Part shown: piece after piece, positions 16,101 to 24,444 of the stretch | How positions within the stretch are numbered: the first letter of the stretch is position 1 | Layout of the letters: every line of letters begins with the position of its first letter | Origin: Corynebacterium sp. | GTDB lineage: Bacteria; Actinomycetota; Actinomycetes; Mycobacteriales; Mycobacteriaceae | Direction: 5' to 3' | NCBI RefSeq assembly: GCF_030538285.1 | Contig: NZ_JAUNUG010000033.1 | Coordinates: forward strand, 1 to 33,984 | DNA: 33,984 nt | The notes under the pieces: model-generated | What the model was told of the DNA's origin: nothing | Seen by the model: only the letters and a program-made list of their open reading frames with translations | Database searches by the model: none | Made by a program: the position numbers and the translations under genes

Positions 16101-16866
16101 CCTCATCGCCGGCAACGAGAACGACCGCATCGGCTGGGACATGGTCAAGGAACGCCCCGCGGAGGTCATCACCTCCCCGGAGTGGACCGGCTCGAAGAAG
16201 AACGGGCGCCGCTACACCGCGTTCTCCATCAACATCGAGTACGACAAGCCCTTCCACACCCTGTCGGGCCGCATGCACTACTACCTCGACCACGACTGGT
16301 TCCTCGACTACGGCGAAGCCCTACCCGTCTTCCGCCCACCGCTGGACCGCCTCCACCTCAACGGCGAGACCAACCCCGGCGAGCTGGTGCGCGGCGAGGA
16401 CGGCAACCCCGAGGTCACCGTCCGTTACCTCACCCCGCACAATAAGTGGTCGATCCACTCCCAGTACTTCGACAACCTGCACGTGCTGTCCATCTCCCGC
16501 GGTGGCCAGGTGGTGTGGATGTCGGACAAGGACGCCGCGAAGATCGGCGTCGCCGACAACGAGTGGATCGAGGTCTACAACCGCAACGGCATCGTCTCCG
16601 CCCGCGCGATCGTCTCCCACCGCATCCCGGAGGGCACGGCGATCATGAACCACGCGCAGGAACGCACCGTCGGCACCCCGCTCAACGAGAACACCGGCCG
16701 CCGCGGCGGCACCCACAACTCGCTCACAAGAATCATGATCAAACCGGTGCATGTGGCAGGCGGCTACGGCCATCTGACCTACGGCTTCAACTACATCGGC
16801 CCCACCGGCAACAACCGCGACGAGGTCACCCGCATCCGTCGCCGCTCCCAGGAGGTGCAGTTCTGA
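13135..16866 (+). CDS. narG: Respiratory nitrate reductase alpha subunit NarG
   Basis: The catalytic subunit reduces nitrate to nitrite at a molybdenum bis-MGD centre on the inner side of the membrane. It has 1243 residues, normal for NarG. The [4Fe-4S] ligands are His55, Cys59, Cys63 and Cys98 (THGVNCTGSCSW..RGCPRG). The molybdenum ligand is Asp228 in WYADLPPASPQ. Each is exactly six residues later than the E. coli ligands His49, Cys53, Cys57, Cys92 and Asp222, which fixes the assignment. ATG at 13135 follows AAAAGGA. The frame is open for another 270 codons into narK, but that part is a shadow. There is no twin-arginine export motif, as usual for NarG. The stop overlaps narH as TGATG. Confidence 0.97.
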   Translation: MTTTSSVNPLFKFGSYLRKGQVTDSGQQLFLKGGRQADIFYRNRWSFDKMVRSTHGVNCTGSCSWKVYVKDGVITWESQAVDYPTTGPDMPDYEPRGCPRGASFSWYTYSPTRIRYPYARGVLVDMYREAKERHGDPVLAWREIVETPEKRHAYVSQRGKGGLIRIPYDEAIEIAAAAHVYTIRQHGPDRIAGFTVIPAMSQVSYGAGTRFLQMIGGVALSFYDWYADLPPASPQTFGDQTDVPESGDWYNSSYLMMWGSNIPVTRTPDAHFMVESRYKGTKVVVVSPDFADNTRFADEWLRINPGTDAALAFAMGHVILSEFHVGEQTPYFLNYMRKYTDSPFLIALDEREDGTLTPGKFLTASQLDDSHAELRDSANATHRLMVMQEDGSVVDPGGTVADRWGEDGVGKWNLRLDDVDPIMSIAETGEYGTAEVLFPRFDLDADPADIDGDGPIGAGVVHRGVPYREVDGHKVTTVFDVMLAHYGVARPELGLPGEWPADFHDASTPGTPAWQEELTGVPANAAIRIGREFARNAEQSQGRSQIIMGAGVNHYFHADNIYRTFLALTSMCGTQGVNGGGWAHYVGQEKLRPMNGWSQYAFALDWQRPARQMITTGFYYLTTDQWRYDNSKASRLASPLANRGTVGDKHLSDTLIESMKRGWMPAYPQFNRNPLLLADEAETKGMSIQEHVADELNSGRMQFAAEDPDAPENWPRILLNWRTNLMGSSAKGTEFFLRHMLGVDSDATAVELGPEERPESIKWRDEAPVGKLDLMLTTDFRNTSTTLVSDIVLPAATWYEKNDLSTTDMHPFIHSFNAAINPPWEARTDFEVFRDLSKSFSAQAGRWLGTQTDLITSPLAHDSADELSMPNGIVPDLAAEGYVPGKTMAKLIPVERDYTKVYEKWTHLGPLTAEKGTGVHGTAYNVAKQVEELALMNGTSETSSGERPDLDTATKVIEMILHLSGVSNGEVAAEGFRNQGARVGADMMDLIAGNENDRIGWDMVKERPAEVITSPEWTGSKKNGRRYTAFSINIEYDKPFHTLSGRMHYYLDHDWFLDYGEALPVFRPPLDRLHLNGETNPGELVRGEDGNPEVTVRYLTPHNKWSIHSQYFDNLHVLSISRGGQVVWMSDKDAAKIGVADNEWIEVYNRNGIVSARAIVSHRIPEGTAIMNHAQERTVGTPLNENTGRRGGTHNSLTRIMIKPVHVAGGYGHLTYGFNYIGPTGNNRDEVTRIRRRSQEVQF

Positions 16867-18500
16867 TGAAGGTTATGGCTCAGATCGCCATGGTGATGAA
16901 CCTGGACAAGTGCATCGGATGCCACACCTGTTCCGTGACCTGCAAGCAGGCATGGACCAACCGTGAAGGTACCGAGTACATCTGGTTCAACAACGTCGAA
17001 ACCCGACCCGGCGTGGGCTACCCGCGCGGCTGGGAGGACCAGGACAAGTGGGAGGGCGGCTGGGTCCGCACCTCCTCCGGCAAGCTCAAGCCGAAGGCGG
17101 GTGGCCGCCTGCGGAAGCTGGCGACCATCTTCCACAACCCGAAGCTGCCGACCATCCACGACTACTACGAGCCGTGGACCTACGAGTACGACAAGCTCCT
17201 GTCCACCCCCGCCAACCAGAACACCCAGCCGACGGCCCGCCCGGTCTCCCAGATTGACGGCCGCGAGATCGACACCATCTCCTGGTCCTCGAACTGGGAC
17301 GACAACCTCGGCGGCTCCACCGCCACCATGGATGAGGATCCGGTTCTGCACCAGATGAACCTCACCGTGCAGAAGGAGATCGAGGACTCCTTCATGTTCT
17401 GGCTGCCGCGCATCTGCGAGCACTGCCTCAACCCGACGTGCGTGTCCTCCTGCCCCTCCGGCGCGATGTACAAGCGCACCGAGGACGGCATCGTTCTCGT
17501 CGACCAGGATCACTGCCGCGGCTGGCGCATGTGTGTCTCCGGCTGCCCGTACAAGAAGGTCTACTTCAACCACAAGTCCGGCAAGGCCGAGAAATGTACG
17601 CTGTGCTACCCGCGCCTGGAGGTCGGCCAGCCCACGGTTTGTTCCGAAACGTGTGTGGGCCGCCTGCGCTACCTCGGCGTCCTGCTTTACGACGCCGACC
17701 GCGTCGCCGAAGCCGCCGCCACCGAAAACCCCCAGGACCTCTACCAGGCGCAGAAGGACATCCTGTTAGACCCGCATGACCCGCGCGTCGTCGACGCCGC
17801 CGTCAAGGCCGGTATCCCGCACTCGTGGATCGACGCCGCCCAGCAGTCTCCCATCTGGGACCTCATTTTCACCTACGACGTCGCCCTGCCGCTGCACCCG
17901 GAGTACCGCACCCTGCCGATGGTCTGGTACATCCCGCCGCTGTCCCCGGTCGTCGACGCCGTCACCGCCTCCGGCAACGACGGCGAGGACCACAAGGTCC
18001 TGCTCACAGCCTTATCGACGATGCGCATCCCCCTCGAATACCTCGCCGGACTGTTCACCGCCGGGGATACCGCGCCCGTCGAGAAGTCGCTGCGCCGCCT
18101 GGCCGCCATGCGTTCTTACATGCGCGACATCAACCTCGGCAACGAACCGCAGGAGGAGATCGCCGAGTCCGTCGGCATGAGCGGCAAGGCGATCCAGAAA
18201 ATGTACAAGCTCCTCGGCATCGCCAAGTACGACGACCGCTACGTCATCCCCACCGCCTCCCCGGAGTCCGCCCGCGGCATCACCTCCCTCGACCCCTTCG
18301 GCGACACCGACCCCGCCCAGGCTTTCGCCGACCTCGGCATGGGCGCGCCTGCCGCCTGCCACGAAGAGGCCGCCCCCACAGGCAAGGTGTCCCTGCTCAG
18401 CTGGGACGGCGATCGCCCGGACGCCATGTTCCCCGACCGGATCGGTGCGCCCGACGGCACCCAGGCACCCGGTGCCTCCATCAGGAGGGATGAGATGTGA
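16866..18500 (+). CDS. narH: Respiratory nitrate reductase beta subunit NarH
   Basis: NarH carries four iron-sulfur clusters that pass electrons from NarI to NarG. The 544-residue protein shows the ferredoxin-like cysteine groups: CIGCHTCSVTC near the N-terminus, then CEHCLNPTCVSSCPSG, CRGWRMCVSGCPYKK and KCTLCYPRL. The tryptophan in CRGWRMC replaces the fourth cysteine and makes that centre [3Fe-4S], as in E. coli NarH. The start shares the A of the narG TGA. The gene ends ATG-TGA, overlapping the GTG start of narJ. A longer open frame upstream lies over narG and is not coding. Confidence 0.97.
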   Translation: MKVMAQIAMVMNLDKCIGCHTCSVTCKQAWTNREGTEYIWFNNVETRPGVGYPRGWEDQDKWEGGWVRTSSGKLKPKAGGRLRKLATIFHNPKLPTIHDYYEPWTYEYDKLLSTPANQNTQPTARPVSQIDGREIDTISWSSNWDDNLGGSTATMDEDPVLHQMNLTVQKEIEDSFMFWLPRICEHCLNPTCVSSCPSGAMYKRTEDGIVLVDQDHCRGWRMCVSGCPYKKVYFNHKSGKAEKCTLCYPRLEVGQPTVCSETCVGRLRYLGVLLYDADRVAEAAATENPQDLYQAQKDILLDPHDPRVVDAAVKAGIPHSWIDAAQQSPIWDLIFTYDVALPLHPEYRTLPMVWYIPPLSPVVDAVTASGNDGEDHKVLLTALSTMRIPLEYLAGLFTAGDTAPVEKSLRRLAAMRSYMRDINLGNEPQEEIAESVGMSGKAIQKMYKLLGIAKYDDRYVIPTASPESARGITSLDPFGDTDPAQAFADLGMGAPAACHEEAAPTGKVSLLSWDGDRPDAMFPDRIGAPDGTQAPGASIRRDEM

Positions 18501-19189
18501 GAAGCGACAAACGCCTGCCCACCGGCAAGGTCCCCGATACCCTCACCCGCCCCGTGGCCGTCAGCGACGAGCAGCGCCGCATCATCGCCATGGCTACCTC
18601 CCTGCTGCTCGACTACCCGGGCGATGACTTCGGCGGGCGCCTCGAGGCCGTCGATAAGCACACCGGCGACCTGCCCCTGCCTATCGACGCCGAACTCGCC
18701 GCCTTCCTCGACGCCGCCCGCGCCCTCGGACTGCGCGGCATGCAGGAACACTACGTCGAGACCTTCGACCAGAAACGCCGCTGCTCTTTGTTCCTGTCCT
18801 ACTACTCCGTCGGCGACACCCGCCAGCGCGGCACCGCCATCCTCGCCTTCCGCCAAGCCCTCGAACAACTCGGTTTTGAGGAGCTCAGCGACGAACTCCC
18901 CGACCACCTCTGCGTCGTCCTCGAGGCCGTCGCCCACTCCGAGGGGGAACAGCACGCCCAGACCGTCGAGATGCTCGCCGCCCACCGCGACGGCCTGGAA
19001 GTACTGCGCACCGCCCTCGACGGAATAGGCTCGCCCTACGCGCATCTCATCACCGCGATCGCCATGGCCCTGCCCGAAATCGATGCCGAGACCACCCACA
19101 ACTACCTCGACCTCATCCGCTCCGGCCCGCCGGCCGAGCTCGTCGGCATCGGAACCCCGCTGCCGTTTCCCACCGCCCACAAGGACTGA
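18497..19189 (+). CDS. narJ: Nitrate reductase assembly chaperone NarJ
   Basis: NarJ binds NarG before cofactor insertion and membrane attachment and is not part of the final enzyme. This 230-residue acidic helical protein has the family core LLLDYPGDDF, HYVETFDQKRRCSLFLSYY, GDTRQRG and LPDHLCVVLE. The start is GTG at 18497, overlapping the narH stop as GTGA, with GGAGGG seven bases upstream. narI follows after two bases. Identity is secure from sequence and position. Confidence 0.94.
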   Translation: MRSDKRLPTGKVPDTLTRPVAVSDEQRRIIAMATSLLLDYPGDDFGGRLEAVDKHTGDLPLPIDAELAAFLDAARALGLRGMQEHYVETFDQKRRCSLFLSYYSVGDTRQRGTAILAFRQALEQLGFEELSDELPDHLCVVLEAVAHSEGEQHAQTVEMLAAHRDGLEVLRTALDGIGSPYAHLITAIAMALPEIDAETTHNYLDLIRSGPPAELVGIGTPLPFPTAHKD

Positions 19190-19191
19190 TC

Positions 19192-19977
19192 ATGACTGAT
19201 TTCGACACCTTCCTCTGGGTTGCCTTCCCCTGGCTGGCGATCGCCGCCTTCGTCATCGGCATGATCTGGCGATGGCGCACCGACCAGTTCGGATGGACCA
19301 CCCACTCCACCCAGATCTACGAATCCAAACTCCTGCGCCTGTCCTCCCCTCTCTTCCACTACGGCATGCTCTTCGTGATCATCGGCCACGTCATGGGCCT
19401 GGCCATCCCGAAGTCCTGGACCCGGGCCGTGGGTATTTCCGACGGCGTGTACCACCTCATCGCCACCTACCCCGGAGTCATCGCCGGCATTGCCGCCGTG
19501 CTCGGCCTCATCGGGCTGCTCTACCGACGCATCGTCAACCGCTCCGTCTTCCTCGCCACCTCCACCTCCGACAAAGTGATGTACCTCTTCCTCGGCGCAG
19601 CGATCCTCTCCGGCTTCATCGCCACCGTATCCCTGCAGCTGTTCGGCGGGCCCCACGGTTACGACTACCGCGAAACCATCTCCCCCTGGCTGCGCGAACT
19701 GCTGATCTTCCAGGCCCGCCCAGAACTCATGGTCGATGTCCCCTGGCAGTTCCAGGTCCACGTCCTCGCCGGCTTCACCATCCTCGCCGTGTGGCCCTTC
19801 ACCCGCCTCGTGCACGCTTTCTCCGCCCCCGTCGGCTACACCACCCGCCCGTATGTGGTCTACCGCTCCCGCGACACCCGCACCGGCCCCGTCAAGGAGC
19901 ATGTGGCCTGGGAACCGATCCGCTCCCACACCGGTGAACTCGACGAGCGCAAGGAAACCCCCTCCCGGGGTGCCTGA
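19192..19977 (+). CDS. narI: Respiratory nitrate reductase gamma subunit NarI
   Basis: NarI is the membrane cytochrome b that oxidises quinol and passes electrons to NarH. The 261-residue protein has five hydrophobic helices. The four haem ligands are visible as His56 and His66 (HYGMLFVIIGHVMG) and His190 and His208 (VHVLAG..RLVHAF); E. coli NarI has 56, 66, 187 and 205. The C-terminal tail after the last helix is rich in charged residues and faces the NarGH side. The stop overlaps the modA ATG as TGATG, which ties molybdate uptake to nitrate reductase translation. Confidence 0.96.
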   Translation: MTDFDTFLWVAFPWLAIAAFVIGMIWRWRTDQFGWTTHSTQIYESKLLRLSSPLFHYGMLFVIIGHVMGLAIPKSWTRAVGISDGVYHLIATYPGVIAGIAAVLGLIGLLYRRIVNRSVFLATSTSDKVMYLFLGAAILSGFIATVSLQLFGGPHGYDYRETISPWLRELLIFQARPELMVDVPWQFQVHVLAGFTILAVWPFTRLVHAFSAPVGYTTRPYVVYRSRDTRTGPVKEHVAWEPIRSHTGELDERKETPSRGA

Positions 19978-20687
19978 TGCGTATCGCCGCAGCCCTCGCC
20001 GCCGCCTGTCTGCTCAGCGCCTGCGGCACCACCGATGATCTGACGGTGCTGGGGGCGGCGTCGACACGCGTACTCAACGAATCGCTGGCGGAGAAGTCCC
20101 CCACCTCGCTGGAATTCATCAACGCCGGCTCCTCCACCCTCGTCCAACAGCTCGCCGAGGGCTCGCCCGGCGATGTCCTTATCACCGCCGACCAGGCGAC
20201 AATGGATGCGGCGATCGCCCAGGGCCTCGTCGAGGACCCCCACGTCGTCGCCACCAACACCATGGTCATGGTGGTGCCACAAGGTAATCCGGCGGGGATC
20301 CGCGGCGTGGAGGATCTCGGCCCCGACACCGCGCTGGTGCTGTGCGATGAGCAGGTCCCCTGCGGCGCCATCTCGCACCAGCTTATCGACGCCGCCAACT
20401 GGGACGTCCACCCCGTCTCCCTCGAACACGCCGTCTCCGACGTACTAGGCAAAGTCGTCTCCGGGGAAGCCGACGCCGGGTGGGTCTACCGCTCCGACGC
20501 CGCCGCTGCGGGTGAGGCCGTCGAGGTCATCGAGCTGCCCGGCGCCGCCGATCACCCCAACTCCCTCGTCGCCGCGGTGACCACCTCGGCGGCCGTCGAG
20601 GAGGAGGCGCGCGCGTTCGTCGAGCTCCTACGATCCGTGGAGATGCGCCCAGTCTGGGCCGAGCACGGCTTCACCCCGGCCCGCTAG
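19977..20687 (+). CDS. modA: Molybdate-binding lipoprotein ModA
   Basis: The extracellular binding protein of a molybdate ABC transporter. The lipoprotein signal ends in LLSAC, with Cys16 as the lipid-attached residue. The mature part has the ModA pattern: LTVLGAASTRVLNESL, the oxyanion-binding INAGSSTLVQQLAEGSPGDVLITAD, the LGPDTALVLCDEQVPCG segment and a late GEADAGWVYRSDA. At 236 residues it is of normal length. The start ATG overlaps the narI TGA. Position inside the nar unit supports molybdate rather than sulfate or tungstate, though tungstate cannot be excluded from sequence. Confidence 0.92.
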   Translation: MRIAAALAAACLLSACGTTDDLTVLGAASTRVLNESLAEKSPTSLEFINAGSSTLVQQLAEGSPGDVLITADQATMDAAIAQGLVEDPHVVATNTMVMVVPQGNPAGIRGVEDLGPDTALVLCDEQVPCGAISHQLIDAANWDVHPVSLEHAVSDVLGKVVSGEADAGWVYRSDAAAAGEAVEVIELPGAADHPNSLVAAVTTSAAVEEEARAFVELLRSVEMRPVWAEHGFTPAR

Positions 20688-20697
20688 TCTGATCGAC

Positions 20698-22551
20698 ATG
20701 CCTACACCCCGTCCCGCCCCGCCCCGACCCCCACTGGTGGTGGCGGGACTCGGTGTCATCGGCCTGGTGTTCATCCTCGGTCCCGTCCTGGCGTTAGGGG
20801 TGCGCGTGCCGTGGGGGCGCGTCGAGGGGGTTCTCGCCGAACCTGCCACCCATGATCTCCTGCGCATCACCCTGGGGGCCGGGCTGTGGACCACCCTGCT
20901 GACAACCCTCCTCGGGGTTCCCCTGGCCCTGTGGATCCAACACCTGCGCCGCGGCGCCAGGCTCGTCCGCCTCCTGGTCCTTCTGCCCCTGGCCATGCCG
21001 CCGGTCGTAGCCGGCCTGGCACTCTCTGCGGCGCTGGGACGCCGCGGGCTGACAGCACCGCTTCTCGACGCCACCGGTCTCCAGTTCGCCTTCGCCTTCC
21101 CCGGCGTCATCCTCGCCCACACCTTCATCGCCCTGCCCTTTGTCGTCGTCACCGTCGACGCCGCGCTGCGGCAGATCGACCCAGAGATTCCCTCCTCTGC
21201 CGCCTCGGTGGGGCTGAAACCAGGTGAAGTGCTGCGCAAGGTGACGTTGCCAGCGGTGGCCCCGGCGCTGGCCACCGGCGCGGGCCTGGCTTTCGCCCGC
21301 TCCCTCGGCGAGTTCGGCACCACCCTTACCTTCGCCGGCTCCATGCCGGGTGTCACCCGCACCATGCCGCTGGGCATCTACCTGGAGCGGGAGACCGACC
21401 CCGGCCGCGCCTACGTCCTCGGCGCACTGTTGATCACCCTCGCCGTGGTGGTGTTGCTGCTTGCCGCACTGCCCGGACTCCTACGCCGCGAGTACCAGCC
21501 CCGCGCGCGTTCCCTGCACTCCCTTGACACCACCCGCCTGCGCGAGCTGACCGCCCCACCCGGCGGCGGGGTGCCCGTGCACGTGGGCGAACACACGCTG
21601 CCCGCTAACCGGGTCACCGCCGTGGTCGGGCCGAATGGTTCCGGCAAGACGACTCTCATGCGCCAGATCGGTAGTCCTCATCTCCCCGTCGAGGGGAAGG
21701 TGGTCCTGCTCACCCAGCGCCCCGGCTTGCCTACCACCACCACTGCCGCGGGTGCTGTGAGCATGGTGACCCGTTGCACTACCCGCACCCGTGAGCTTCT
21801 CGACGCCGCCGGCCTCACCCCCCTCCACGACGTGCCCGTCCCCGCACTGTCTGGTGGGCAGGCCGCCCAGGTGGCCCTCGTCCGGGCCTTGGCCGCGCGA
21901 CCTGCCGTGTTAATCCTCGACGAGCCGCTGGCCGCCATCGACATTGCCTCGACGACTGCCTGGCGTGGTCTCCTGCATGCCGCCGCCCGGGATCGCACCA
22001 CTATCCTGGTGACACATGACCCGCTGGAGGTGGCCGGGCTCTCCGATTACCTCCTCGTGCTGGAAGGCGGAGACATCACTGCGGCGGGTTCTACAAGTGA
22101 GTTGCTCGCGGTGCCGCCGAATAGTTTCGTCTCCTCGCTGGCGGGGCTGAACCGCATGGAGGGTTCCGTTGTCGAGAAGACACTTGATACAGTGACCATA
22201 AGAAATGGGAAACTACTGATCACCGGTATCTCTGCCGAGGAGGCTGGTGATCAAGCGGTGGCAACGTTTCCTCCAGAAGCCACGACGTTGCGGCTGCCTG
22301 CCCCATCCGGGGGGCGTACCGATTCGGCGCGCAATCTCTGGCCGGGCACAATTGAATCCATTGAGTCCGCATCTGGTCGTTCTACCGCGGTGGTCACTGT
22401 GTCACTGCTCGGTGAGGCTGGTCCCGTGACTGTCTCGGTGCCGGTGACTCGACGTTCGATTCTTGATCTGGGGTTGGCGCCCGGGACGATCGTTGATTGC
22501 GTGACTAAGGCCACCGCTGTAACTGTTCATCCGCATCACCCACGCTCTTAA
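20698..22551 (+). CDS. modBC: Fused molybdate ABC transporter, ModB permease plus ModC ATPase
   Basis: One 617-residue chain holds what are usually two proteins. Residues 1 to about 270 are a ModB-type permease with five or six helices and the EAA-type loop SSAASVGLKPGEVLRKVTLP. Residues from about 290 are a ModC-type ATPase: Walker A GPNGSGKTT (311-319), signature LSGGQ (384-388), Walker B VLILDEP (404-410) and switch His440. The end (about 480-617) is a TOBE/MOP-like molybdate-sensing domain. The reading frame runs through the junction without interruption. It starts 10 bases after modA. A dimer would supply both permease and both ATPase halves. The ATPase part is compact, with a short stretch between Walker A and the signature. 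Confidence 0.92.
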   Translation: MPTPRPAPPRPPLVVAGLGVIGLVFILGPVLALGVRVPWGRVEGVLAEPATHDLLRITLGAGLWTTLLTTLLGVPLALWIQHLRRGARLVRLLVLLPLAMPPVVAGLALSAALGRRGLTAPLLDATGLQFAFAFPGVILAHTFIALPFVVVTVDAALRQIDPEIPSSAASVGLKPGEVLRKVTLPAVAPALATGAGLAFARSLGEFGTTLTFAGSMPGVTRTMPLGIYLERETDPGRAYVLGALLITLAVVVLLLAALPGLLRREYQPRARSLHSLDTTRLRELTAPPGGGVPVHVGEHTLPANRVTAVVGPNGSGKTTLMRQIGSPHLPVEGKVVLLTQRPGLPTTTTAAGAVSMVTRCTTRTRELLDAAGLTPLHDVPVPALSGGQAAQVALVRALAARPAVLILDEPLAAIDIASTTAWRGLLHAAARDRTTILVTHDPLEVAGLSDYLLVLEGGDITAAGSTSELLAVPPNSFVSSLAGLNRMEGSVVEKTLDTVTIRNGKLLITGISAEEAGDQAVATFPPEATTLRLPAPSGGRTDSARNLWPGTIESIESASGRSTAVVTVSLLGEAGPVTVSVPVTRRSILDLGLAPGTIVDCVTKATAVTVHPHHPRS

Positions 22552-22561
22552 GGAGTGATCC

Positions 22562-23248
22562 ATGACCCCCCGGCCCGCCTCCGAACTCTTTCCCGAGGCA
22601 CTCCAACTCAGCTCAAAGCAGCGCGAGGTCCTCGATCAGCTGCAGACACACCCGGGGGGCGCGCGTTCCGTTGATTTGGCGAAGCAATTGGGCATGCACG
22701 TCAATACGGTGCGCGGTCATCTCGACGAGCTCATTGCCCGTGGTGCCGTGCGCACCACTACCGCCCCGGCGCAGGGGCGAGGCCGCCCGTCCCTGATTTT
22801 CCAGGTTCGGGTGCCTGATAATCGCGTGATCGCCGAGGAGTATGTCTCCCTCGTCGAGGTCCTCACGGACATGCTTATCGACGCCACCTCCCCCACCGCC
22901 CTCGACCAGGCCCGGGAGATCGGACGTGCGTGGGCTCGGCGCATGACTGGCACGGGATCGGCGTCGACGGTGCCGGAAGCTCTTGACCTGCTTATGGCTC
23001 ATTTGCGGGAGCTGGGTTTCGATCCGGCCTTGCTTAGTGTTGATGGCTCCGACAACGTGGATATCCATCTGCAGTCATGCCCGTTTGTCACCACGGGTGG
23101 TCGCCCCTCGCCGGCGGTGTGTGCCATGCATGAGGGTTATCTGCAGGAGGCGGTGGGCTCTGCACCGGTGACTCTCACCCTCAAACCCTTCTATCCGGCG
23201 GGGGCGTGCACGGTGACCTCCCATGATGCCTCTGCCGACGCGGGATGA
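22562..23248 (+). CDS. ArnR-like helix-turn-helix regulator with three conserved-type cysteines
   Basis: A 228-residue winged-helix regulator. Residues about 17-70 form the DNA-binding part (QREVLDQLQTHPGGARSVDLAKQLGMHVNTVRGHL), followed by a basic wing. Near the C-terminus are Cys173 (SCPF), Cys187 (VCAMH, with His190) and Cys216 (GACTV). This C-x13-C-x28-C spacing is reminiscent of SufR-type regulators that bind an iron-sulfur cluster. C. glutamicum encodes ArnR, an NO-responsive repressor of narKGHJI, just downstream of that operon, so this is probably its functional counterpart; I place it by position and cysteines, not by alignment. ATG at 22562 follows AAGGAGT. It lies 10 bases after modBC, so it may regulate the unit it belongs to. 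Confidence 0.72.
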   Translation: MTPRPASELFPEALQLSSKQREVLDQLQTHPGGARSVDLAKQLGMHVNTVRGHLDELIARGAVRTTTAPAQGRGRPSLIFQVRVPDNRVIAEEYVSLVEVLTDMLIDATSPTALDQAREIGRAWARRMTGTGSASTVPEALDLLMAHLRELGFDPALLSVDGSDNVDIHLQSCPFVTTGGRPSPAVCAMHEGYLQEAVGSAPVTLTLKPFYPAGACTVTSHDASADAG

Positions 23249-23252
23249 GGGT

Positions 23253-24392
23253 TTAGGCGTCGGCGAGCAGCCCCATCGCGGAGAGTTTCCGGATCGGGTG
23301 ACGGTTCACACGCGGCGGCCCACCATCGGGCGGGATGAACACCACCCCACCGGGCTGCCGTTCCAGCCGGCCGAATTTCGGCGGGGCGTTCGGATCATCA
23401 TCGTTGCGCCCGTTGTGTACCTTGCACGCGATCGTCATGTTCGGCAGGTTTGTCTCCCCGCCCTTCGACCACGGCTTGATGTGGTGCACCTGGGATAGAT
23501 CCGCCGGGGTCGTACATTCCGGCGTTGGGCATACCAAAGTCTCCGCTGCCAACAACAACCGTTGTTTCTCGTTGGCGAAGCGCTCCTGGCGGTAGGCGTT
23601 GATCCCGCCCTCCAATGGGCTGAAGATCCCGAAGTAGGCGTCCTCCGCCATCCCCTGCGCCGCCAACTCCGCACCGGTCATCGTCGTGCCGTCCGACAGG
23701 CCGAAGATGGTCTCGTCCCCCTCCTGGCGCAGTATCTCCACGTACTTGTTCTTCGGGATCAGCACGAAAGGACGCGGCAGCGGCGGGGAGGGCACACCCT
23801 CGCCCACTGCCCCCACTAGCTGACGGTAGGCGGCGATGCCCTTCGCTTCCTCATACCCCAAGGTGGCATCCGAGTCGCGCAGCTGTTTGATAATCGGATC
23901 CAGGTGCGCGTTGACGTGGGCGGCTTCCCGCTCCAGCAGCGTCAAAGAAAAGGTCCGTGTCCCAAAAGGATCGGTGTTCTTGCCGCCCTTCATCGATCGC
24001 AAACGCCAGCCATCATCCTCGCCGGGGGCCTGCCGGTTGTATGCCGCCACCCGCGCCGCCGCTTCCTGGTCAATCTCAGCGACGGTACCGCGCAACTCGC
24101 ACAGCTCCACCCGCACCTCCATCGGCGTGACGGCAGCCTTCGGTGAGAGCTTGCGTAGGTGCTTTTCGATCACCGCCACCGCGTCCGGTGACAACGGTGC
24201 CGCCGCTTCACGGGCCGCGGCCTGCAGTTTTTTGTATCGGGTCGGCCCGAAATAGATCTGCGACATCCGCTCCCACAGACCCGCGTCCCGGATACCGCAC
24301 TCATCCAGATGCGCGCGTGTGAGCGCACCGGCAGCGATATCGCCGAATACGCGCATGGCCCGGAGGGCTGCCAACGCTTGAAGAGTGTCCAT
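23253..24392 (-). CDS. HNH endonuclease domain protein (DUF222-like)
   Basis: A 379-residue protein of the large actinobacterial group with a helical N-terminal region and a C-terminal HNH nuclease. The zinc and catalytic pattern is C-x4-C, then VHHIKPWSKGGETNLPNMTIAC, then VHNGRND, within about 305-345. The His-His pair, the Asn and the last His-Asn are present, so the site looks intact. I use ATG at 24392 (MDTLQAL); TTG at 24434 would add 14 residues. Such genes are often present in many copies and are thought to be mobile or prophage-derived. Here it is inserted between the nar regulator and thrB, tail-to-tail with the regulator. A perfect palindrome of two DnaA boxes lies 53 bases upstream of the start. 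Confidence 0.82.
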   Translation of the reverse strand: MDTLQALAALRAMRVFGDIAAGALTRAHLDECGIRDAGLWERMSQIYFGPTRYKKLQAAAREAAAPLSPDAVAVIEKHLRKLSPKAAVTPMEVRVELCELRGTVAEIDQEAAARVAAYNRQAPGEDDGWRLRSMKGGKNTDPFGTRTFSLTLLEREAAHVNAHLDPIIKQLRDSDATLGYEEAKGIAAYRQLVGAVGEGVPSPPLPRPFVLIPKNKYVEILRQEGDETIFGLSDGTTMTGAELAAQGMAEDAYFGIFSPLEGGINAYRQERFANEKQRLLLAAETLVCPTPECTTPADLSQVHHIKPWSKGGETNLPNMTIACKVHNGRNDDDPNAPPKFGRLERQPGGVVFIPPDGGPPRVNRHPIRKLSAMGLLADA

Positions 24393-24444
24393 GCCTCGGA
24401 CGATAAACGACACCACGGAAGCGTCGATAAGCAATCGCCCCGGC

